A DNA stretch of 7,219 bases from Clostridia bacterium (lineage in GTDB: Bacteria > Bacillota > Clostridia > Oscillospirales > CAG-272): positions 1 through 7,219 of the forward strand of contig JAFTIV010000121.1 in assembly GCA_017456685.1 (NCBI GenBank), in the 5' to 3' direction. Below the pieces are notes generated by a model that was given only the letters and a program-made list of their open reading frames with translations, was not told the DNA's origin and searched no databases. Position numbers and translations under genes: made by a program. Shown here piece by piece: positions 1-5,310 of this stretch (the first letter of the stretch is position 1; each line of letters begins with the position of its first letter).

Positions 1-110
1 ATTTGCTTCATTGCATCTGGGATTTTATCATGTGGGATTTCTCTTGTTGTTTTTACGGGTGCTAAGCATGCGCTACGGCTCTTTATTTTTACGGTTGAGG
101 TAAGTATCAT
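1..110 (-). CDS. DUF1667 (COG3862-type) protein, N-terminally short, cut by left window edge
   Basis: Thirty-six codons are visible from an ATG at 110-108, and the frame is still open at the window edge. The peptide begins MILTSTVKIK and continues with APVKTTREIPHDKIPDAMKQ. This matches the second half of DUF1667, where family members read roughly 'R-hLTtTV ... PVKT ... IPk..i..vM'. The domain normally starts with about 45 further residues carrying a CxxxC-type motif and a 'GN.C.RG' motif. These are absent: the same frame is closed by a stop at 131-129, and neither other frame contains the missing half. The start is nevertheless well supported, with GGAGG at 117-121 and a 6-nt spacer. The gene begins one base after the stop of the GlpB-like gene, so it is the third gene of the operon. 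DUF1667 proteins accompany GlpA/GlpB-like flavoproteins in anaerobes and their biochemical role is not settled. It may be a genuinely shortened protein or a decayed remnant; only one Cys (residue 15) is visible. Confidence 0.7.
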   Translation of the reverse strand, partial: MILTSTVKIKSRSACLAPVKTTREIPHDKIPDAMKQ

Positions 111-111
111 T

Positions 112-1383
112 TTACACCTCCGTAGCCGTTAGGCTTATTTTATTTGCGCCCTCTATTTGCGAAAGCATATCCTCATCAAGCGTGATAAAGTGCATTTGAG
201 ATGGCGTAATTTGCGTTTTATTCACACAGTATATAAGCTTTTCGTCAACCCTTAGCTCAATCGTCGCATTTTTCATAGGTCTTGAGCTTCTGTAATAAAG
301 AAGAACTGAGCGAATTTTTTCATTCATCGGGAAGGCGAATTTATGGGGTACTGTGTATTTTATTTCAGCATTATGCTCAAGCGCTAAGACCTTTTCCTTT
401 TTTGGGTTTTTTCCAAGAAGATAGCCAGCAACGCTCTTTCCTGCGGTTATAGACTCAGTTGTAATATAGTCAACAAGGTCGTGAATGTGTAGAGCATTTC
501 CGCAAACAAATATGCCCTCAATATCCGTTTCGAAATATTGATTCACACACACTCCCCCTGTTTCTCTATCAAGCTCCATACCAAGCTCCATACCTAAAGT
601 CATATCAGGGATAAGTCCAAGAGATAAAACAAGGGTGTCGCACTTTACAAGCTCCTCTGTGCCTTCAATCACGCGAAAATCGTCATCAACGCTTGAAATG
701 AGCACCCCCTCAACTCTTTCCTTGCCAAGGATTTTAGTAATTGTCTTTTTAGTATGAAATGGAATATCAAAGTCATAAAGGCATTCCTTAAGGTTCTTTA
801 AAGAGCCCGTCGGGTATGCTTTTCTTTCATATGCGCCAAGCACCTTAGCGCCCTCAAGAGCAAGCCTACGAGCGCACACAAAGCCTATATCTCCAGAGCC
901 AAAGAGCACAACTCTTTTTCCAGGAAGATAGCCATCTGTGTTTATAAAGCGCTGTACTGTGCCTGCCGAGAAAACACCCGCAGGACGCGTTCCTGCTATT
1001 CTAAGCGAGCCATGAGAAAGCTCACGACAGCCCATTGCAAGAATTATCGCCCTTGCATTTACCCTTGTAATGCCAAGAGCCGAGGAAACGAAGGTAATCT
1101 CCTTTTCCTTTGTTATTGATAGCACTGTTGAGCCTGTTAGGTATGGTATTCCAAGCTCCTTTACCTGATTTATAAAATGCTCTGCATACTCCGTGCCTGT
1201 TACGCTTTTGGCGATGCTATACTCTCCAAAGCCGTCGTGCACGCACTGGTTCAGGACTCCACCAAGCTCACTCTCGCGCTCAATTATCAACACATCCTCG
1301 GGCAAAATTCCCGCATTAACTGCACCTATTGCCGAAGCAAGCCCCGCCGGTCCTGCACCTATTATTACAAGTTGTTTTTCCAT
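112..1383 (-). CDS. GlpB-like NAD(P)/FAD-dependent oxidoreductase
   Basis: This 423-residue flavoprotein belongs to the pyridine nucleotide-disulfide oxidoreductase superfamily. The FAD-binding fold starts at once with GAGPAG (9-14) and an acidic strand end IIERE (33-37). A second dinucleotide fold, probably for NAD(H), has GSGDIG (162-167) after the family stretch GTVQRFINTDGYLPGKRVV. A closing FAD motif lies at GIFVCGNALHIHDLVDY (290-306). Cys47 (LNQCVHDGFG) and Cys119 (AMGCRE) are in family-conserved positions, but no redox CxxC pair is seen. The beta-rich C-terminus with 'RPMKNATIEL' is typical, so the gene is complete. The ATG is supported by GAGG at 1389-1392, which overlaps the TGA of the upstream gene (1391-1393) and suggests translational coupling. 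The likely role is to pass electrons between the GlpA-like dehydrogenase and NAD or another carrier in the cytoplasm. That role is inferred from the gene set. The family is secure, the substrate is not. Confidence 0.9.
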   Translation of the reverse strand: MEKQLVIIGAGPAGLASAIGAVNAGILPEDVLIIERESELGGVLNQCVHDGFGEYSIAKSVTGTEYAEHFINQVKELGIPYLTGSTVLSITKEKEITFVSSALGITRVNARAIILAMGCRELSHGSLRIAGTRPAGVFSAGTVQRFINTDGYLPGKRVVLFGSGDIGFVCARRLALEGAKVLGAYERKAYPTGSLKNLKECLYDFDIPFHTKKTITKILGKERVEGVLISSVDDDFRVIEGTEELVKCDTLVLSLGLIPDMTLGMELGMELDRETGGVCVNQYFETDIEGIFVCGNALHIHDLVDYITTESITAGKSVAGYLLGKNPKKEKVLALEHNAEIKYTVPHKFAFPMNEKIRSVLLYYRSSRPMKNATIELRVDEKLIYCVNKTQITPSQMHFITLDEDMLSQIEGANKISLTATEV

Positions 1384-1390
1384 TTAAGCC

Positions 1391-2836
1391 TCACTTCGTT
1401 TTACCATACAGTATCTTCGAGTTCTTGGTGAATTTGCGAATTTCCGAAAGCGGTATATCAAGCTCCCTTGAAATTATATCAGCAACCCTTGTACGGCAAA
1501 AGCCACCCTGACATCTACCCATTCCTGAGCGAGTGCGACGCTTTACCATATCAACCGTATGGGCTGGTATGGGGCGATGAATTGCGTTTAAAATATCGCC
1601 CTCCGTGATGTTCTCGCATCTGCATATCATTTTTGCATATGCTGGATTTTTTTCGATTGCCTCTGCCCTTTCCTCGTTTGTCATATCGCAAAATAGCTTA
1701 TAGTTTCCTGTCCTCGAGCGGGTTTTGATATAATTCTTTCTTTTCTTCATCTTAAGACCGCATTTTTTGAGAATTTCAACTACATACTCGCCGATAGCAG
1801 GTGATGAGGCAAGCCCAGGGGATTCAATTCCTGCGACATGAATTAAGCCGTCAATTTTGCTTGAGGGCTGAATATAGAAGTCTCCACTCGAGGGAGTTGG
1901 TCTAACACCCGCAAACGAGGTAATATTAGCCTTTAGGTTAATGTCTGGAGTGATGAGCCTTGCACCCTCAGCAATCTCATCAAGCCCCTCATAGGTAACG
2001 CTTGTGTCGCTCTTTTCCTCGACAATATTTGCGTTTGGCCCTACTATTATATTTCCGTCAGCGGTTGGGGAAACCAAAATTCCCTTTCCCTTTTCGCTCG
2101 GGGTAACAAACAAGGTCCTTGAGGCTATAAAGGATTCCGCCTTATCAAGAAGCATATATTCTCCGCGCCTTGGAATGATTTCAAAGGGTAGCGGGTCGCC
2201 TGCAAGGCTTGCAACCTCATCACAATAAAGCCCTGCACAATTAAGAACATATTTACCTTTAATTGTTTTTTCTCCTGCGGAAACGGCAAAGCCGTTGTCT
2301 GTTTTTTCAATTCTATCAACCTTAAAATCGAAGTGGAAGCGCGCGCCATTTGTAACTGCATTTTCACTTACCGCAAAGGCGAGGTCATATGGGCAGACTA
2401 TACCTGCAGTAGGCGCTAAAAGCGCACAGGTTGCCTCCTTTGACACATACGGCTCCATGGAATGAAGCTCGTCCGCTTCGATTATTCTAAGCTCCTTAAC
2501 GCCATTTGTCTCACCGCGCCTTTTAAGAAGCTCAATATGCTCTCTATCCTTACTTGAAAAGCCCACAACCAAGGAGCCACATCTTTTATAGTGAACATCA
2601 AGGGATTTTGCAATACCCTCCATCATTTCACAGCCTCTAACATTAAGAAGCGCCTTTAGAGTTCCCTCCTTTGCATCGTAGCCCGCGTGGACAATGGCAG
2701 AGTTCGCGCGAGTAGAGCCCGCGGCAATATCCTCTCCCGCCTCAAGCACCGCAACGCTAAGGTCGTATTTTGCAAGCATATAAGCACACATAGTACCGCT
2801 AATTCCAGCACCTATGATAACTACATCGTATAACAC
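1391..2836 (-). CDS. GlpA-like FAD-dependent oxidoreductase with C-terminal BFD-type [2Fe-2S] domain
   Basis: Numbered from the chosen GTG start, this is a 481-residue DAO-fold FAD enzyme. GAGISG (9-14) binds the FAD ADP moiety, and the stretch NSAIVHAGYDAKEGTLKALL (45-64) is typical of GlpA/LhgO-like dehydrogenases. VAGIESPGLASSPAIGEYV (334-352) is the usual end of the catalytic domain. A C-terminal BFD-like domain (about 400-467) has Cys405 and Cys407 in ICRCEN and Cys442 and Cys447 in GRCQGGFC, the expected four ligands of a [2Fe-2S] cluster. The open frame reaches an ATG at 2890, but that codon has no ribosome binding site and lies very close to the predicted transcript start. The GTG at 2836 has AAAGGAG seven bases upstream and gives the family-typical N-terminus MLYDVVIIGAG. 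It is the first gene of the leftward operon. The likely reaction is oxidation of glycerol-3-phosphate or a related 2-hydroxy compound. No glycerol kinase or facilitator gene is in view, so the substrate remains an inference. Confidence 0.9.
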   Translation of the reverse strand: MLYDVVIIGAGISGTMCAYMLAKYDLSVAVLEAGEDIAAGSTRANSAIVHAGYDAKEGTLKALLNVRGCEMMEGIAKSLDVHYKRCGSLVVGFSSKDREHIELLKRRGETNGVKELRIIEADELHSMEPYVSKEATCALLAPTAGIVCPYDLAFAVSENAVTNGARFHFDFKVDRIEKTDNGFAVSAGEKTIKGKYVLNCAGLYCDEVASLAGDPLPFEIIPRRGEYMLLDKAESFIASRTLFVTPSEKGKGILVSPTADGNIIVGPNANIVEEKSDTSVTYEGLDEIAEGARLITPDINLKANITSFAGVRPTPSSGDFYIQPSSKIDGLIHVAGIESPGLASSPAIGEYVVEILKKCGLKMKKRKNYIKTRSRTGNYKLFCDMTNEERAEAIEKNPAYAKMICRCENITEGDILNAIHRPIPAHTVDMVKRRTRSGMGRCQGGFCRTRVADIISRELDIPLSEIRKFTKNSKILYGKTK

Positions 2837-2843
2837 AAGCAAT

Positions 2844-2850
2844 CTCCTTT
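2844..2850 (-). promoter_or_regulatory. Ribosome binding site fixing the GTG start of the GlpA-like gene
   Basis: AAAGGAG on the minus strand lies seven bases before the GTG at 2836-2834. It favours this start over the in-frame ATG at 2890, which would add 18 residues without family character. Confidence 0.85.
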
Positions 2851-2902
2851 CGAATGCATATGTTCTTTTAGTTTGTGAATTGTCGTCCATGATATGGCTC
2901 GA

Positions 2903-2938
2903 CAGATATATTTTACCACATTTTATATATTATTTCAA
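2903..2938 (-). promoter_or_regulatory. Sigma-A-type promoter of the GlpA/GlpB/DUF1667 operon
   Basis: On the minus strand the -35 element TTGAAA (2933-2938) and the -10 element TAAAAT (2910-2915) are 17 bp apart. A TGG just before the -10 gives an extended -10 (TGn). Transcription would start near 2903, giving a leader of about 67 nt before the GTG at 2836. No riboswitch-like structure or clear catabolite-response element was recognised in this leader. Confidence 0.7.
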
Positions 2939-2947
2939 GAGTTATGA

Positions 2948-2983
2948 TTGATTTTTGAGGGGGGATGTGTTAAAATTACGATA
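2948..2983 (+). promoter_or_regulatory. Sigma-A-type promoter of mrnC
   Basis: The -35 element TTGATT (2948-2953) and the -10 element TAAAAT (2971-2976) are separated by 17 bp, with TGT before the -10 as an extended -10 element. Transcription would start near 2983, about 27 nt before the mrnC ATG. The spacer holds a run of six G (2959-2964), unusual in this AT-rich stretch. The -35 box is only 9 bp from that of the divergent promoter. Confidence 0.7.
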
Positions 2984-3009
2984 GATTTTAAATTTTTAGA
3001 GGTAAAGCT

Positions 3010-3390
3010 ATGATTGATATTTCGCAAATCTCTGCTCAGGCGCTTGCATACCTTGGCGATGCGGTAATTGAGCTAATGGTAAGAGAGCATCTTATTCTAA
3101 AGGGCTACGAAAAAAGTGGCAGACTAAATGCCGAGGCAAGAAAATTTGTAACCGCGGTCGCTCAAAATAAGGCTTATTTAGCAATTGAGAATCTGCTTAC
3201 TGAGCAGGAGTGCGATGTTTTTAGGCGCGCTAAAAACTCCTCTCATCTTAATATTCCCAAAAGTGCCTCTGCTCTTGAATACAAAAATGCAACCGGACTT
3301 GAGGCTATTTTTGGGCTTTTGCAATTAAAGAAAGACACAGAGCGTCTACGCGAGCTTTTTGCCATTGCCTACAAGGACATTCTTGAATAA
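3010..3390 (+). CDS. mrnC: Mini-ribonuclease III (MrnC)
   Basis: This 126-residue protein is a stand-alone RNase III catalytic domain without a double-stranded-RNA-binding domain, as is usual for Mini-III. The helix LAYLGDAVIELMVREHL (12-28) carries the metal-binding residues Asp17 and Glu21 of the RNase III signature. The second half has RRAKNSS (72-78), PKSA (83-86), and EYKNATGLEAIFGLL (90-104), with Glu98 as a further metal ligand. In Bacillus the enzyme trims the ends of 23S rRNA precursor in the cytoplasm. The ATG is preceded by AGAGG at 2998-3002 with a seven-base spacer. The gene has its own promoter and a terminator directly after it, so it appears to be transcribed alone. Many Bacillota instead place it between cysS and an rRNA methyltransferase gene, neither of which flanks it here. 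Identification is firm. Confidence 0.95.
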   Translation: MIDISQISAQALAYLGDAVIELMVREHLILKGYEKSGRLNAEARKFVTAVAQNKAYLAIENLLTEQECDVFRRAKNSSHLNIPKSASALEYKNATGLEAIFGLLQLKKDTERLRELFAIAYKDILE

Positions 3391-3393
3391 TTG

Positions 3394-3419
3394 AAGGGAG
3401 TGCTTTTGCGCTCCTTTTT
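3394..3419 (+). terminator. Rho-independent terminator after mrnC
   Basis: A ten-base-pair stem begins four bases after the mrnC stop. The 5' arm AAGGGAGTGC (3394-3403) pairs with GCGCTCCTTT (3408-3417) around a TTTT loop, with two G-U pairs. Its T-run (3415-3419) continues into T-rich sequence. This is a standard intrinsic terminator and separates mrnC from the ABC exporter operon. Confidence 0.88.
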
Positions 3420-3424
3420 GTTAT

Positions 3425-3444
3425 TTAATTAACTTGTTAATTAA
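3425..3444. promoter_or_regulatory. Perfect 20-bp palindrome, possible operator
   Basis: The arms TTAATTAAC (3425-3433) and GTTAATTAA (3436-3444) are exact reverse complements around a central TT, which leaves one mismatched centre in an otherwise perfect dyad. Each arm also contains the self-complementary octamer TTAATTAA, so the site is both an inverted and a direct repeat with a 12-bp period. AT-rich dyads of this size resemble MarR-type operators, and MarR regulators often control paired ABC exporter genes. No regulator gene is in the window, and the dyad lies about 50 bp upstream of the predicted -35 box. The operator role is therefore inference. It is unlikely to be a terminator, because the stem is almost all A-T. 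Confidence 0.45.
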
Positions 3445-3456
3445 GACAATGGTATT

Positions 3457-3476
3457 TTTTCACATAATTTTCACAT
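3457..3476. repeat. Short direct repeat TTTTCACAT x2
   Basis: TTTTCACAT occurs at 3457-3465 and again at 3468-3476, an 11-bp period or about one helical turn. The pair lies between the palindrome and the exporter promoter, with 19 bp between its end and the -35 box. It could be a tandem activator site, but in such T-rich DNA a two-copy repeat may be chance. Confidence 0.3.
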
Positions 3477-3495
3477 TTTTTATTTTAAAAAGATA

Positions 3496-3531
3496 TTGAT
3501 TTTGAAGTTATTTGGTGCTAAAATAGTTAAG
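3496..3531 (+). promoter_or_regulatory. Sigma-A-type promoter of the ABC exporter operon
   Basis: The -35 element TTGATT (3496-3501) and the -10 element TAAAAT (3519-3524) are 17 bp apart, with TGC before the -10 as an extended -10 element. Transcription would start near 3531, leaving a leader of about 30 nt before the TTG start of the first exporter gene. Confidence 0.7.
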
Positions 3532-3561
3532 TATAAAATTTAATGGAAGGAAATAAAAGCT

Positions 3562-5310
3562 TTGATAAAAAAATTAGCTAAATGCGTTGGTGGCTACAAG
3601 AAAAATGCTATTCTTTCGCCCATTCTCGTTATGCTTGAGGTAATTATGGAATGTGCAATTCCAGCGATTGCGGGCTCTTTGATAAACGAGATTAACAGCG
3701 CTGGTGATAACATAAACCTTAAAAGGGTTGCGATAATTTGCTCTGTTCTTATTGGGTGTGCGCTATGCTCTCTTATGTTTGGCGCGCTTGCTGGAATTCA
3801 TTGCTCTCGTGCATCGTGTGGCTTTGCAAAATATCTCCGTACAGAGCTATTTTGCAAAACTCAGGATTTCTCCTTTGAAAACATTGACAAATTCTCGTCC
3901 TCGAGCCTTGTGACTCGCTTGACTACAGACATTACTAATGTTCAGCAATCCTTTATGATGATAATAAGAACCGCTATTCGCTCGCCCTTTATGTTCATTT
4001 TCTCTATCATTATGGCGTTTACAGTTGGCGGACAAATGGCATTCATCTTCGTCATTATTATACCCATTCTTTTGTTCACTCTTATAATGGTGGCAAAAAA
4101 GGCGATGCCTATTTTTAAAAAGGTTTTCAAAAAATATGATAAGCTCAATGCCTCTGTTCAGGAAAACGTCCAAGGAATGCGAGTTGTAAAATCCTTTGTG
4201 AGAGAGGATTACGAGACTAAAAAGTTTGAGGATGCATCAAACGATGTCCGTGCCGATTTTACAAAAGCCGAGAGAATTCTCGCCTTTAACGGTCCTGTTA
4301 TGCAGCTTTGTATGTATGCGCTCATGGTTGGCGTTTTGGGCTTTGGCTCCTATATTCTTATCCAAACAACCGGCTTAGCATTCGATGTTGGTAATTTCAC
4401 AATGCTTCTTACCTACGGAATGCAAATGCTCATGAGCCTTATGATGATTTCGATGATTTTTGTAATGGTTACTATGTCTATTGAGAGTGCGCGTCGTATT
4501 TGCGAGGTGCTTGATGAGGAAACAGCCATTAAAAATCCCGAAAATCCTATTTACGAGGTCAAGAGTGGTGACATTGAGTTCAAGGGTGTTAGCTTTAAGT
4601 ACGCAAAGCGCGCTGAAAAGTATGCTCTTAGCGACATAAATCTCAGCATAGCCTCCGGACAAACGGTTGGAATAATCGGTGGAACTGGTAGCTCAAAATC
4701 AACTCTTATTCAGCTTATTTCTCGTCTTTACGATGTTACCGAGGGCTCGGTATGTGTTGGTGGGCACGATGTAAGGGAGTACGACCTTGTTACTCTTCGC
4801 GATTCTGTAAGCGTTGTGCTTCAAAAGAATGTGCTTTTCTCTGGCACGATAAAGGAAAATCTTCGTTGGGGCAATGAGCACGCAAGTGAAGAAGAGCTTG
4901 TAAGAGTATGCAAGCTTGCTTGTGCCGATGAGTTTATTCAAGGCTTCCCTGATGGCTATGATACCTACATTGAGCAAGGCGGAAGCAATGTTTCGGGCGG
5001 ACAAAAGCAAAGACTTTGTATTGCTCGTGCGCTTCTTAAAAAGCCTAAAATTCTCATTCTTGACGACTCTACGAGTGCAGTTGACACAAGAACCGACGCA
5101 CTCATTCGCAAGGCGATGAGAGAGGAAATTCCAGATACAACAAAAATAATTATCGCTCAAAGAATTTCAAGCGTTCAGGACGCTGATTTGATAATAATCC
5201 TTGATGATGGAAAAATTTCTGCTACAGGAAACCATGATTCTCTGCTTTCCTCAAGTGAAATTTACAAGGACATTTATACATCTCAAACGAAGGGGGCGAC
5301 AATGGCGTGA
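3562..5310 (+). CDS. Heterodimeric ABC exporter subunit 1, degenerate-site half (permease-ATPase)
   Basis: This 582-residue half-transporter has a type IV exporter membrane domain (residues 1-310, about six helices near 17-40, 56-80, 135-158, 160-182, 243-268 and 280-306) followed by an ATPase domain. Walker A is GGTGSSKST (373-381), with Ser378 where Gly is usual. The Q-loop Gln is 421, the signature is VSGGQ (477-481) and Walker B is ILILDD (497-502). Asp502 replaces the catalytic Glu, and Gln533 (IIAQRIS) replaces the switch His. Such changes mark the half whose own ATP site is degenerate in heterodimeric exporters of the TM287/288 and BmrCD type. The start is TTG at 3562, with AAGGA at 3547-3551 ten bases upstream; no ATG or GTG fits in frame. 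It ends in a 4-bp overlap with the partner gene. It sits in the cytoplasmic membrane and probably exports a drug, lipid or peptide, but the substrate is not readable. Confidence 0.93.
   Translation: MIKKLAKCVGGYKKNAILSPILVMLEVIMECAIPAIAGSLINEINSAGDNINLKRVAIICSVLIGCALCSLMFGALAGIHCSRASCGFAKYLRTELFCKTQDFSFENIDKFSSSSLVTRLTTDITNVQQSFMMIIRTAIRSPFMFIFSIIMAFTVGGQMAFIFVIIIPILLFTLIMVAKKAMPIFKKVFKKYDKLNASVQENVQGMRVVKSFVREDYETKKFEDASNDVRADFTKAERILAFNGPVMQLCMYALMVGVLGFGSYILIQTTGLAFDVGNFTMLLTYGMQMLMSLMMISMIFVMVTMSIESARRICEVLDEETAIKNPENPIYEVKSGDIEFKGVSFKYAKRAEKYALSDINLSIASGQTVGIIGGTGSSKSTLIQLISRLYDVTEGSVCVGGHDVREYDLVTLRDSVSVVLQKNVLFSGTIKENLRWGNEHASEEELVRVCKLACADEFIQGFPDGYDTYIEQGGSNVSGGQKQRLCIARALLKKPKILILDDSTSAVDTRTDALIRKAMREEIPDTTKIIIAQRISSVQDADLIIILDDGKISATGNHDSLLSSSEIYKDIYTSQTKGATMA

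Noticed and set aside
1177..2228. Plus-strand open frames opposite the flavoprotein genes
   Set aside because: Their products show no recognisable motif and lie opposite genes with full family signatures.
2837..2890. In-frame upstream ATG that would lengthen the GlpA-like protein to 499 residues
   Set aside because: It has no ribosome binding site and lies about 13 nt from the predicted transcript start. The added residues do not look like the family, and the GTG at 2836 has a strong site.
2837..2902. Possible riboswitch or attenuator in the leader of the flavoprotein operon
   Set aside because: The leader is only about 67 nt, and apart from a tiny CCAT-ATC-ATGG dyad no stable hairpin or known riboswitch core could be seen.
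3441..3468. Second possible promoter TTAAGA - 16 bp - CATAAT overlapping the palindrome
   Set aside because: Both boxes are poor matches compared with the promoter at 3496-3524, so it is not listed.
3847..5160. Several open frames of 68-153 codons on the minus strand within the first exporter gene
   Set aside because: They lie opposite a clear ABC exporter gene, have low-complexity His-, Asn- and Lys-rich products, and show no family motif. They are antisense shadows.
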